From Apostichopus japonicus (lineage: Eukaryota > Echinodermata > Holothuroidea > Aspidochirotida > Stichopodidae): 64,000 nucleotides of DNA. Location of the stretch: contig NC_092577.1 of assembly GCF_037975245.1 (NCBI RefSeq), positions 2,864,501-2,928,500 of the forward strand. Direction: 5' to 3'. Of the stretch, positions 38,701 to 50,479 are shown piece by piece (positions within the stretch are counted from its first letter, which is position 1; every line of letters begins with the position of its first letter). The notes under the pieces are model-generated. The model was not told where the DNA came from. It saw nothing but the letters and a program-made list of their open reading frames with translations, and searched no databases. The translations under genes and the position numbers were made by a program.

Positions 38701-39937
38701 GGTCGATATTTTCTAACGAAGACGTTCATTTGTTACATCTAGGTCCGATTGAAAACTTTAACCAATCACAATAATTTTTATATGTACACAGAATCTGTCA
38801 CTCATTTGTTATGCATATTCAATTTAGACAAAGAGGAGGGCCAGTGTTATAGAGACACAATTGAACTTTCAAAAATGGGAGTTTCAAAAGCCACACGACG
38901 CTACATGTTGCCATGTGTGTTTTACGTGTGACTTTTGGTTTTCAAAAGTTACGTATTTCTACATTTTTAACCCCCAAAGTCCGATTGTGCCATGCTAAAT
39001 AGAAACTAGAAAACAACAGAGATATGAAGAGATTTATTCCACATTTCTAAAGATGTTTTAGACAAAATGTAATGAAATGAGGAAAGAACTGTTATCGGTG
39101 AAGAAAAACATGGCCTAACAGTAAGTCAACGAGGGGTGTGGGTAGTAACTGTTGTGACTTTCCGCCGCTGCATAAGGAAGAGCCCTAGGGAATTGATATG
39201 CTGTATGTATTCTCATCATACTTATCTAAAGCAGGTCTCTCACCAATTAATTGCTACCTCTTTTATTGAACAATTATTGGCATTACAACATCACACCTGT
39301 CCCTGACCTTATCATTAATTGGTATATATATATTCAGAATTTTCCTGACCCAACAATTGTAGTGATACTGTATACATGGACTTATATAATATTCTCCCAG
39401 TATAGCTATGTGCTTATTTATAGTTATTCAGACTTTGTAGACCTTCACAGACCTACCAGCTATATATTTTGTTTTATACAGCCTACTGTTCTGCAGTCCC
39501 AAACTTTTCCTTTTTTCATAGACATGTATTTTATAGGCAATGCCTTGAGCAACTGTTCGATAAACTTCAATTTATTTACTGATTACTGAGGCACAGATTG
39601 TGGAGTGTGATCCTAAACATCTCATCACAAGTCACGATATCAAAGACTAAACTTACATAAGCCGTTACGAATGCAGAAAATTCTCTGTAGGCCTAAGGGG
39701 TGGGCTACACCCTATGCAGGAGGCCCTTTGGCCTACCTAACGTTACGCTTACGGTATAACGTCGATCAGTATTACATATCTTGTGTTTAGACCTACCACA
39801 TTTGTGAGGTATTCGAGCTCAGCTGAGCAGCTTATGCGTCGTGGCCGACTGAATATAATCATATGAACGAAATTTTCTTCATTTTCGTCATCGACGCAGT
39901 ATTTCTCCCTGAGAGCCTCGGAAAAGCTTTTCGACAT
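29776..39937 (-). CDS. TBCEL: Tubulin-specific chaperone cofactor E-like protein (TBCEL)
   Basis: Nine minus-strand exons: 39797-39937, 37451-37642, 36812-36953, 36214-36304, 34382-34961, 33297-33355, 32100-32236, 30977-31145 and 29776-29914. All are bounded by AG/GT with compatible phases, and the lengths sum to 1650 nt (549 residues and stop). It starts MSKSFSEALREKYCV, like vertebrate TBCEL (R-S-F-x-x-x-L-x-E-K-Y). Leucine-rich repeats follow (for example VVDLDLSQNLLSNWSDV, residues about 80-110). The C-terminus is a ubiquitin-like domain opening ELRPFDEVDLG and ending MSRYDMTDGDEIHIDV. The CAP-Gly domain of true TBCE is absent, which separates it from TBCE. TBCEL destabilises tubulin and microtubules. 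Exon 5 holds a Ser/Arg/Lys-rich and acidic stretch (residues about 216-342) that replaces roughly 15-20 residues in vertebrates. Introns carry SINEs, a 98-bp tandem repeat and a G-rich tract. It is divergent from the clathrin light chain gene. Confidence 0.95.
30700..30741 (+). repeat. G-rich tract (GGGGT)n, potential G-quadruplex
   Basis: Six runs of four or more G separated by single T, in the last TBCEL intron. The G-rich strand is the plus strand, i.e. the template strand for TBCEL transcription. Sequence motif only. Confidence 0.8.
31150..31210. repeat. Short tandem repeat (GGGAACAAAT)n
   Basis: Five units of 9-10 bp immediately beside the acceptor of TBCEL exon 8 (31145), in the intron. 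Confidence 0.85.
31219..31430 (+). mobile_element. 5'-truncated tRNA-derived SINE
   Basis: It shares GTGCCTTTCAATCATAAGGTC, the B-box GTTCGAGTCACTCCAAG and the whole downstream body (TATGTCGTCCAGTTACAGAG ... CAATGATGGCTTCTT) with the full copy at 33967. It lacks the A-box part. It ends in a (CATA)n tail. Confidence 0.85.
32285..33175. repeat. 98-bp tandem repeat, about 9 units, in TBCEL intron 6
   Basis: Units contain CATCAGGAACACAATCTAAG, then CTCCATTAAACAGCTTTCAG and GGGTCTCCTTTTAACCTTCA. Divergence between units is moderate and some units are shortened. Confidence 0.92.
33967..34215 (+). mobile_element. tRNA-derived SINE (full 5' head) flanked by a long direct duplication
   Basis: The head GGAGTGCTAGCTCAGTGGTT matches an A-box (TAGCTCAGTGG, 33977-33987). 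AGTTCGAGTC (34021-34030) is the B-box. The acceptor-stem halves GGAGTG and CACTCC pair. The body is about 170 bp and the tail is (ACATA)-rich. Direct repeats of 101 bp (33866-33966) and 91 bp (34222-34312), both containing CATATCTAGTCAAATAATCT, abut the two ends. It is not a functional tRNA gene because an unrelated body follows without a terminator. Confidence 0.88.
35236..35460. repeat. Single-unit relative of the 48-bp minisatellite locus at 50.5-51.4 kb
   Basis: One unit (GTGTAGGTTTGGTGAATAGA) followed by a right flank (CAGTTTTG, GAGGGTATTTAGTTACAA) that also follows the array at 51290-51420. It is therefore an interspersed repeat family, with only the other copy expanded in tandem. Confidence 0.8.
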
Positions 39938-40994
39938 TCTTCTCCACAATATACCGCGATTTGATCGCTTTCAGGCCAACTTCTAAGAAGAAATATCGAA
40001 GAAATCGTTATTTCGCAGTTCGATACGCTACTCAGCTGGGCAATGGACAATTTCAAAACTTTTGTCTGTTTGTAAATGCTGTTTACATTGAAATACTATG
40101 ACGTAGTCTGCGAACATTCATAAGAGGTCAAAAGAGCATATGGATATTCATATTTTGTGGTTTTTACTTGCAAGTGTTGAAATCCTACCAAAGGAAATAG
40201 TATGAGTCAAGACAATATAAATTGAACAAGGACTTATTAACTTGATATTTAATAAAAAGTATCCCTGAACGGTGGTTCAGTAATCACTGGGACTAGAGGA
40301 CCTGAATCCTGTCTCGGACGAATGTAAAGCTGCCTTATTATTCTCTTTTATTAACAAGAACAATAGGTGTCAATGTTTCAAATTAGTGGAATGTTGGTTC
40401 GAGTGGACTCGGATCTACTCGGCTTCGACTCGGGCTGTAGTGGACTCTGACTCGGACCAAGATCGACTCGAACTCGGCTCTGACTCTGATTTGTTCAAAT
40501 CGACTCATAGAAATTGATTAGTCATAGAAATGGCAACTTCTATGACCCGACTACAACTCACCACTGAAATCAGCAGCGGTTATTAATGGTCAGAAACTTG
40601 AGGTTTCAATATAGGGAGCCTGAGGGTGAGGAAAAAATTCCGAACGTGCAATTTAATATTTCCATTTTTGTGTTACAGCCCCTAAATCGATGCAAAATAT
40701 TTCAATATGGCACGAAAAAAAATCAATTTCTGGCCCAAGCCTGTATTAAAATCAGTTCTTTTGGCAAATCTTCTTGAACACTAAGCAGGCGCGTAGCCAG
40801 GAATTTGACAAGGGAGGGGCTTGGCTACGCGCCTGACACTAAGTCACTAACATGTGAAACTTGTAGGATTTTGCCCTACCCTTGTGATTAGTATTGCTGT
40901 TAACCAATTTTATACGCTACTATGACGTCATACGATCGATTTCAGGGGTCGTACATTTTCAGCTCATTATACGCCCATAATCCAGTTGTCCAAC
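39938..40994. promoter_or_regulatory. Divergent intergenic region between TBCEL and clathrin light chain; CRE palindrome at 40923-40930
   Basis: The two start codons face away across 1057 bp. A perfect CRE (TGACGTCA) lies 64 bp upstream of the clathrin light chain ATG, close to a TTTTATACGC stretch that could serve as a TATA-like element. A half-site (TGACGTAG, about 40099) lies on the TBCEL side. Between them is degenerate GACTCGGA-type repeat sequence (40390-40510) and a 50-bp hAT-like insertion. The arrangement suggests separate or shared promoters; transcription starts are not known. Confidence 0.5.
40786..40835. mobile_element. Ultra-short (50 bp) hAT-like element with perfect 8-bp target duplication
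   Basis: Inverted termini CAGGCGCGTAGCCA and TGGCTACGCGCCTG (14 of 14) with about 22 bp between. The flanks acactaag at 40778-40785 and 40836-40843 are identical. It sits about 160 bp upstream of the clathrin light chain start codon. Confidence 0.9.
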
Positions 40995-43900
40995 ATGGCC
41001 GATTTCGGTGAATTCGAGAACACAAACGCTGAAAATGCTGCCCCAGCCGCAGAAGAAGTCGACCCAGCCGCTGAATTTCTTGCAAGGGAACAAGATCAAT
41101 TAGCTGGGATCGAGGACGACAATTTAGGGGGTGATTCAACACCAGCAGACACTGAAAACGATTTCCTCGGAGGCGAAGGTATATATTTATGTGTAGAGGT
41201 GTATATAGTAATTCCGCGACAACTCAACCTGGAGGCAAAATGCGCCCTTTCATCGTTTAAAGTGTCAGAATTGGTCGAACCTATTCGCGTGGATAGCAAA
41301 AAACACGAACAGAGACAATTTCTAGTCGCCTGAAAAAGAAAACATAATGTCGCCTACATTAACTAGGACTCGGCTGTATGCTTAGTCTGTAGCTGGATAG
41401 GTAACACAAACTGCACTATCATTACCATTACCAATATAAAATTTCTAACCAACCATAGCAAATACTTTGAATGCCACTTATTCCAAAGTTTCAGCGAAAT
41501 CACATTTTGGTTCCCTATCCAGCTACAGTAGTCCTAATATTGTAGGCTGCTGTATTTATACATCAGCCAATGTGTTACCCGCAAACAAATGGTGTCACAA
41601 CTAACAGTATTGTTAGTTTGCTGCCAACCATTTTCAGTGATACTATTAAAGGAATTTTAAGTGAAAAATGGGATCCCGTCGTTCCGTTCATATAGTTTTG
41701 TCTTTGTATTGCCCATAACCTTGCCCTGTGATGAATTCTAGTTTCTGTGATAGAGTGCTTGAAATGTTGGCCTGTCCTGCCAGAAAATTTGAATCATAAC
41801 ACAGACTTACGTTAAGAGGTGACGTGAGTTCGGCACATTGGTCAGACTTGATCAGACCTTTCTTAGCTTGGCCTTGTTACGCTCAAAGGAATGTGTACAG
41901 ACTTTGTGTATGACTGTGAATACAAAAGATCTCACTCTAAGCTTGGCCTTTGATACAATACACATGAATGTGTATAGCTGTGATTCCATAATCTCTCAAA
42001 TAACAAATATCTGAAGTTCTGAACAACATATTATGAAGAAGGACTAGTTAGGTAATTCTGGAATGTTTCTATCTCTACAAATTTTTGCTAACTTGTAATT
42101 GCACTGGGAAATTTTCATCTTAATGGCTATTTTACTTGTAGAAATATGAACTTTCCTCGCTTCAGTGTAACTTGCTAATGATAGCTCCCTGCAGCCCCCA
42201 AAACAATATGCCGAGATGATGTCACCGTCACTCCACTGTTCAAAATATGTTAGATTAAATTGGATATATATGAGATGATGCTTGGTTCATACACAATCGA
42301 AAGCACTCTTTGATACGAAATATTTCACATTCATTTTTATATATATGAAAGTTTGGGTTTCAGGTGGGCAAATATCTATATCTATTTATTGTACAGTATA
42401 GTATGCCACAGTAGTAGGATATTTTGTTGATATTATCTGGTTGGCCATTATGTCCTTATCAGATCTTGGTCGAGCGGTATGAGGAGTCAAATCGTTTCGA
42501 GGATATCAAGTGAATGCACAGTGTCTGACCACGACATTGATATTCCTCTCCCAAATATTTGCAACCTGCAAGTCCCAAGTACAAAAAAATGGAGGGTTTT
42601 AGATTATTTGACTGTGATTTACTCCTTGTGCACATGTTGCAGCATGTATATATATATACATGAAAAATATCTTTTAACGTAAGTTTAAATATGTAAAGTA
42701 GAGGTGTTACTAGGAGATCACCAACTTTGTAATTTTGCATCTTTTCCCCATTTATAGATAAACCCACAGGCGATCTTGTAGATGAATTCGGTGGTGCAGG
42801 AGATCCAATCCAGGTAAGTAAGAGTACAGTCATTATCGAGAACTTTCGTTCACAAAATTGTTCAGAGAATTAAGATGTGTATAACATGTACATGTATGCT
42901 TTACTCCTCACCACTAGGAGATGTCAGGGGGTTTGGATGGATCCCCTCACCCCGGTTCTGAAAAATGGGGGACTTTGTGGGTCTAGTGAGAGTTGAAACT
43001 AAATCATCTGATTCAAGTTTAAGTATAGAATGAAGGGAGGCTGAAATTCCAAATGTCCAGCAATTTAAGTACCCTTACCCACCTCACCCCTATAAAACAC
43101 AAATAAAAAACAAGACAAGAGGGAACCTTTTGTCTCGCATGTAAACTAGGTTTTGATAACATCCAATTGTGTTCTTTTCATCACCAGGGCGATGACTTTC
43201 CTCAGACTAATGGACCTAGCGATTCTTACTCTGCCATCTCGAGCATAGATCGATCAGAGAATGAACCAGAAAAAATTAAAATATGGAGAGAGGAACAAGT
43301 CAAAATGTTGGATAAGAAAGGTCAGCCTGCTTTTCTGAACTTTTAATGTTGCTCTTGTTAGTTTGGAGTTTGATAGTATCTCTAGTTTGCTCTTATTTTT
43401 TTATTGTTATGTTTTAAGTTTTTATTGTCTGATCTATTTAATTTATTGTTTTTTTCTGTTATTAAAGTTTAGAAGTTTCTTTTATTTATAAAGCACTTTG
43501 AGATTACTTTTAGAAAAAGTACTATATAAATGTAATTGAATAATTAATTTAAAGAGATCTCCCAAATTTGCATAAATTTGACAAAGTTTGTTGCATCAGT
43601 GGTTCCATTGCAAATGATAATGACAGCTGTTTTAGATTTATCATTAGTTGGTTGTTTATGAAAAGAAATTTTGTGAGATCAAAAGTTAAGTTTTGTTCAG
43701 AGAGACAAACGACCACCTAGTCCATTTAAAGGGAGTTATGTGACAATAAGAGGTTTAAAGGAGTCTGACCCATATCTCACAAAGTTTTCAAATATTTGAC
43801 TGAAAGTTGGTTGGTCTATCAGTTGGTGGAATAGCTGTTTTTATCATTTTTTTATTTTTTATTTGTTGCTCAATTGCTTTGTGGTTTGTCAACATTGGAG

Positions 43901-45743
43901 AAGAGATTTCAAGGGTGTCAGGAAAAAGGGTAAACGATGGATTGAAATTGTTCTGAAAGAGCAGTTGAATCATGAAAGCATTGCCGATGGTTTCAGTTTG
44001 GAAAAAAAAGGGTTTTAGACAGAAATGTTAAAAGATGAAAAAACTGTTTCCTACAAAGCCTACTAATGCACTGAATATTTGTTAATATTGTATTTTTTGT
44101 TGTCATGAAAATGCATTTGCTTCTTTTGCTTATATACTTATATGCTTATATAAGTTCATTTTTACTATAATATGTGTGTAGAATGTGATGAATATTCATA
44201 TTATACCATACTTACACATTTGCCCAAGAACACAACTTTTGAAGGTTATTATGCAAAATATAGCAGTTGTCCTTTCATCACTTACTGAATTCTTAAAATG
44301 TGCTTAACCATCTTCAACTTTGTCAGATTCTCAGATCATATGTTAGTTTTAATATAGTCGTTGATATGCAGGCATGAATAACGAGGATGATATGGAACTT
44401 GTTGCATTTCCTCCAAGGGGGGTGGGGGGCAGGGATGAAGCCCTGTTTGGTAGTTTGTATACATGATAAACTAATGTGGCACATTACCTGTAAATGTTTA
44501 TCTCACAATGTGATTCTTGAATGCTTGCACACAAGCCAACAATATCCCTTATTATAGTATGATTTTAGTAGTTAGCTGCTTCCTCCACACAAGCTCATGG
44601 ACAGTGATTGAGAACAACATTGGCTGTTTCTTTTTCTTGTTAGATGAAGAATCACAGAACCTCCAAGAAGCGTGGAGAAAACAAGCGCAGAAGGAACTCG
44701 ACGACTGGTATAACCGAGAGGCAGACCAACTGACGAAGAGTAAAGCATCAAATAGGTGAGATGACATGATGAAATTTATCACAGAATGAATTATAACCAG
44801 GAGAGCTTCAAAACTGAATATTCAGGTCTGAGGTCCCCTCCCCCCCCCCCCCCTCCCCCATCCACTCAAATTAAAGGTCCCAATTGATTTTCTGAAATAG
44901 TTTGTTTTTGTCAAGTCTCAGCCTTAAGGAGCCAACTTAGTAAGTTATCGAACCCCTTTCATCAATGAGCTACAAATGTATTAAGGAGTGACTTCCCGTT
45001 ACTCAGAGCGGTTATCTTTTAACCTGAACCTTACGGTACTGTTGTTATATTTTAGGGGTATGTAACAAATTTGAATGCAAACAGGAAACCTTAAAATTAA
45101 ATGTTAGATGAACCTAAATGAAGGTCATTTGGGGTCAGCAGAGGTCGAAGTCTGATCATCTTGCAAACATATTTAACTCCAACTGAAATTTCGTCAGACT
45201 TCAGACTAGGGTGTGTATACTTTACTGTACCTCGGTAAGTACAAGAGTCCTATTGTTTTCCTGTAGAGGTTCAAGGTTCATCTGAGGTCCAAGAGAACTG
45301 TATATGAAATTCTCGTAAACAGATCCATATGAGTGCAAGAAACCTTGCTGGTCACATGAAATTGACAGTGTTACATTAAAGATTCTCATTTGAAGTGTTG
45401 CAAAATAAATCACTTAGCCGTTTGGTGTTCTGGTTACCTTCAGTGTTATTGAACACAAATATACTGCAGAAACTGAGATAATGATGTTGCCAAATTTGAT
45501 AAATTTTGGGACAAAAATGATGTCAGTGACCAACTCTCTTCTCTCCCTCTCTCTTGCCCCCGTCACAGAGCTGCCGAAGAGGCATTTATAAAGGAACGAG
45601 ATGAGGAGACGCCGGGACAGGAATGGGAACGGATCGCAAGGCTCTGCGATTTCAACCCAAAGAATAATAAAAATACAAAAGACGTGACTCGTCTCCGTTC
45701 CATACTCCTCCACTTAAAGCAGTCCGGTCTGCAGCGCGCCTAG
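40995..45743 (+). CDS. CLTA: Clathrin light chain
   Basis: Five exons: 40995-41178, 42758-42813, 43188-43320, 44644-44755 and 45569-45743, all GT-AG with matching phases (660 nt, 219 residues). It starts MADFGEFEN. The conserved N-terminal block reads EEVDPAAEFLAREQDQLAGI, the region that binds Hip1-type partners in light chains. The central coiled-coil segment that lies along the heavy chain is charged (WREEQVKMLDKK ... LQEAWRKQAQKELDDWYNRE, residues about 110-155). The C-terminus carries the family hallmark EWERIARLCDFNPKNNKN followed by K-D-V-T-R-L-R-S. Light chains decorate the clathrin triskelion hub and regulate coat assembly and actin linkage. There is one gene with no sign of the vertebrate neuronal inserts; CLTA is used as a family label because invertebrates usually have a single light chain. 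The donor after exon 3 (GTCAGC) is weak. AATAAA signals occur at 46000 and 46636. Confidence 0.97.
43437..43550 (+). mobile_element. 3' tail of a CR1/L2-group LINE in clathrin light chain intron 3
   Basis: It contains ATAAAGCACTTTGAGATTAC followed by AGTACTATATAAATGTAATT, the conserved 3'-end form (AAGCRCTTTGAG ... GCGCTATATAAAT) seen at the ends of many CR1/L2-like LINEs. Only the tail is present. Confidence 0.65.
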
Positions 45744-48235
45744 TTTTCTTTTTCTTTCCTTTTTTCACGTTTAGTCGATCGATTTCGAACCTCAATCCAT
45801 TCCCCCTCCTCCTTAACTTCACTCAGTGGATTGGTCTGGCCTGGTTCTCATACCAGGTCGTCGTAGAGAGAATTGGTATGAACTGGTGAAAGAGTTGCCC
45901 TTCATGACAGTCGGAATGGTGAATTTTGTCTGGGTGTATGTGTACATGGTAATTGGGACTGATTTTGTAATTTAACTTGGAAGTTGGAACAGACCAAAAA
46001 ATAAAAGGGGAGAATCAATAGATATGTCAATGAATAAGACATCCCGATACCGACGGGTTGGGTTAAAAGGACTAACAGAAGTGTATCAGCGAAACATGAA
46101 AAATAACATACTGCAGTATTGCATTAATGACGTCGCTATTTACGGAACGGGGGATTTGGAGTTTGAAAATCCCATACAAATGTGAAAGGTTGGCGGACCT
46201 GTTTAACAAGATTCAATTAACTGGAGTGCCATCATCTTATTTCAAGATTTTCAAATCTTGTGAAAGTTTCTTACGGATACAATGAACCGTTAAGTTTATC
46301 TTAATTTGTTTACTCATTTTGCTGAATTGAAGTAATGTCATGAAAGCGGCTAATATTAAGCCCTGCTCAAAAAAAGTCAAAATATAAGAAATCTCTTACT
46401 TGCTTTAGCACTCCATGATGGTGTTTCAATTGGTTTAAATTTACAAAAGATGAGGGAATGTGTAGCAACCTTTGTATAGTTGTAAATAGCCTACCACACA
46501 ATGCATGTCATCATCATAGTGGTTAGGTTACTTGGCTTTGATTGTTTTGACATTCAGGCGGCCAGCCAGACATCCTGCATTAGGCCAGACAGTCCGGCAA
46601 TCCAATGCTGGACACATGTATGTCCTTCATTTCTTAATAAAACAAACAAGACTAAAAAGCAAACAATGGACGTTCCATATTTCCTTATTCACAGAATACA
46701 CTCAAACTTGTATTCCGAGCTTTCGTCTTGTAGCGTGAATATTCATGTTTCCAAGGCTGTGTCTTTCTGTTGAAAGCATCGCAACTTCCAAGGTTTTTGT
46801 TTTGTAGAAATATTTGCCAATAGCTCAATGATGCAAGTTAAATGTTTTTTTTCATTCTTGAAACTGCAAAGTACGGTTTTGTACGAGGATAAACCACAAT
46901 TGTTTGGAATTCAAAGTTTGGATCATGTGATGACTGGGCTGTGTCATTCTTGCTTTTATCAGTCAAATACTGCCATTGTTCCATGATCAATTAATCAATC
47001 AAGATGTTCTTCTAAGAAACCGTTGCGTGTAGAAAATATTTCAACTGCAAGCTGGATTACATTTTTAATTTAGAAGAATATTGTCTACACTTTTTCGCTG
47101 TTCTCTTTATTGAATGTCCATGTTCGTTGTTTTGAACTCGGAAAAATCTTTAATGTCTGTTTCATGTTTAATGGTAGTAAAATTATTTATGAATTTATGG
47201 ATTTGTTTTTGTGTTCTGAAGAAGTCAAAACTTGTAAAATCTTGTATTTTTTAAACATCTCGTCTTCAGCTAGTGTCAACGATACAAGCATATTATTTTG
47301 ATGGTTAATGTTCAACATAAATAATCTTTACTGTTTAATTTGTTCATTCCTCTGTTATTTCTTTTTGGCAGCTAGAATTGAAAGATTGAAAGGGGGGGGG
47401 GGGGGGGCTGCGGGGTATTGAAGGCATTCTTTGTTTAATTTTGATCTGTGAAAAAGATTAAAAGGGTTCTGGAAAAGTGGGCTTTAAATAATTACAAAAC
47501 CCTTTTTTTTGTTCAATCAACATTCTTCGTTACCTCTTCTTTGTATAATTTTTTTTTCTAAACGCAGCGTAGATATTCGTACAAAGCGAGAGGAATCAGT
47601 TGAAACAGGAAAAAAATCATGTTATGCCATATGGCTATATTCAAAGGATATCACAAGCAAACATGTTTTTTGGTGCATACATTCTGATTATGATGTTGAG
47701 GGCAAAAAGACAATTTCAAATGTTTTTGAAAATTTTCACTGACAGTTAAAAGATGGCTTGTACTCACAGAGCTGGCAAGTTTAAGTTGAAAATTTAACAA
47801 ACAAACATTTGGAAGGACACATCAAAACATGGTATGTATCAATAAGCATATTTGTGTGTACATACATGATATATTGTGATAGGTCCAAGTTGTTTTGTTA
47901 CAAAGTCCCGTTCACCATGTGGCGCGCTTTTCCAACAAAATTTGCATATGAACAGTGTAATGAAATGTTTCACTGCAAAATATACATCTTGTCGAAGAAC
48001 GGAAAGGAACCAGGACTTGTTAATATCTAGTTTGTGTCTTTTCTCCTAACATCTGTTAAAATCATCAACATGGTTTTTCATGATGTTCTACTTTTTCAGT
48101 TGAACCATGTTGATTATGGAGTTAGACCATCTTTTATTAAAGAGCAGTGTGTGAGAAAAATTTCCATACTAATGGGTTACTTGGCCCTTGTCAAAGCTTG
48201 TACAAAAAACTTCCCATATATTTTTCCACCTGACC
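45744..48235. other. 3' UTR/flank of clathrin light chain and gene-poor sequence
   Basis: The first 250-900 bp are probably the 3' UTR (AATAAA at 46000 and 46636). No other coding sequence is supported. A poly-G run of about 16 lies near 47392. Confidence 0.5.
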
Positions 48236-48575
48236 ACACTCCAGCACCCTAAACCTCTTCCACCCCCACTCCAGCACCCTAAACCTCTTCCACCCCCACT
48301 CCAGCACCCTAAACCTCTTCCACCCCCCACTCCAGCCCCTAAACCTCTTCCATCCCCACTCCAGCAACCTAAACCTATTCCACCCCCACTCCAGCACCCT
48401 AAACCTCTTCCACCCCCACTCCAGCACCCTAAATCTCTTCCACCCCCACTCCAGCAACCTAAACCTATTCCACCCCCACTCCAGCACCCTAAACCTCTTC
48501 CACCCCCACTCCAGCACCATAAACCTCTTCCACCCCAACTCCAGCACCCTAAACCGCTTCCACTCCAGCACCCCT
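48236..48575. repeat. 30-bp minisatellite, about 11 units
   Basis: The unit is CTCCAGCACCCTAAACCTCT plus TCCACCCCCA. Small differences between units include a missing A near 48337 and AACCTATT variants. The 30-bp period keeps three frames open, giving artefactual Pro-rich and Trp/Gly-rich ORFs on the two strands. Confidence 0.97.
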
Positions 48576-50470
48576 TCCCTCCACCCTCGAGCTCTTTCTC
48601 TGCATCCACTAGTCCAATACCCATGAAAAGTGATCAATTTTTCCGTAAGCCTCAAACTGGTCTCCAAAATTCTGAAGGAACAGTTGTGCTTGCAATACCA
48701 CCGTCATATATTTGATTGGAAAGACTCAATCATTCATAGTTGATATACTATTGTTTCTACTAATGTCAATATTTGATCGGCTTACATCATCGGTTATTTT
48801 ATCCTATCACTGCATCAGCTCATTTTATCAGCTAGTAACTGCCATCTGTATGAAAATGCCACTCCATGTCAATGCACTCATAGCTAATCAGTAAACACGG
48901 CTTGAAGACCAGGTTGAAGTTACCTGTTTGTTTCTCATCAAGCGATTTCTGTTTAAATGTACTTTATAGTTGTTACTTTTGTCATTACGTTACATATGTA
49001 ACCGATACTATTAATACAACTTAGAAACAAAATAGTAAATATCTGTGATTTGCTTCTTTGTTGTGGTTGTTTTTTTAAGTTGATCTTGTAAAGGTATCTT
49101 CCTTCAATCCCGACCCTTTTTTTTACCAGCACTTGATTTATTAATCATTTGTCATTATTTAAAATTGCATTCATCCCTTTTTTTTCCAAATAAGTTTGTC
49201 GAGCTTATTGTTATAGAAAATATGTGAGCAAGATTTTCCAAGAAGGCACAGGTGCTGATCGACCGGTTCGACCACCCCTCCCGTCGAAAAAAAACAAAAA
49301 ACTTGTGTGTCATGAGGCCCCCTTTGCACTCTTCCATTTTCCGTATGTATGTTATGGAACAGAATTCAGTGTTCTTTATCTCATTATCCAAGAGTACTTT
49401 CATATCCAGCCCCAAAGTGACCCCTAGACTAGACCCACCCCCTTTCGTCAGGCCTGCAAGCAAGTTACATAACATTTAAGTTAAAATTTTACCGGGCAGT
49501 TTGACAGGGGACAACAACAACCCTCAATTCCCTTTCCAGGACATGTTTTGAGCCACTACTATGACAAATTATCTGCACCATGACTAAAGTCATGCATATG
49601 CTGGCCCCTTGGGAAATTTACTCTATATTACACGGAAATAACCCAAAATGATGTGGTGACGTCATTGCTTAAATGAACTTACCACTGCTTCATACCAACT
49701 AGACCGAACTTTGTTTTTAAGTCCTACACATTTAGTTAAGTAAATCGAACATTATGGTGAACAAATTATTTCACCACAGCTCCTGTGCACTTTAACAATA
49801 CACCCCCAAGAAAAGATGTAGCCCACTTCCTCATCTATTCTGGATGGCCCAGGTCATCCTACCTACTCAATGACCCTATCTCCCGCCCTCCCTCACACCC
49901 TCTCCCACCACATTCCCATATCTCAGCAACAATTACAACGAAAAAGACCTTAAAAAAGACAAAGAACACACAACATGTATTTACTGCAGCATGTTAACAT
50001 CCACATTTGCAATAATTTAGAAATATGGCTATAAAATATAACTTTTTTAAGTTTTTCTTAAATTTATTTATCTTTTTTTGTTGTTGAGCAAGTGCAATTT
50101 GGTGAAAGTTAATGATAAATGAGAAAGTCTGTAATGATGTAGAGATACCTTGCAAATGTTTCTTAAGTAGATCTTTATCAGCAAATGGATGAGTGAGAAA
50201 AAATTTGAATACAGAAATAAGACTTTTAAAGAGTACAAAAATAAATGGAATATATTTCAGGAACCATCAAAATTGGAATACAACATTTATGTCTGAAAAA
50301 TGTATAGTCTTTTGAGTTGATTATTTCTCAAATCCTCCAACGAAAAATTCATCACATGACGCTACCAGAGGTTTCATTATGCTACATACAAACGGGGCAA
50401 ATTTTTAAGGGTTTTCTTGGTTGCCCACTTGGACAGCAAATCTGGTTTTCCGAAAAATAGGCATAACAAG
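48576..50470. other. No gene seen
   Basis: AT-rich sequence without supported exons, repeats or transposon ends. Confidence 0.45.
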
Positions 50471-50479
50471 GATTGGTCA

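Noticed and set aside
48169-48715. Pro-rich ORF (plus) and Gly/Trp-rich ORFs (minus) of 150-175 codons
   Set aside because: A 30-bp tandem repeat keeps the frames open; nothing recognisable outside the repeat.
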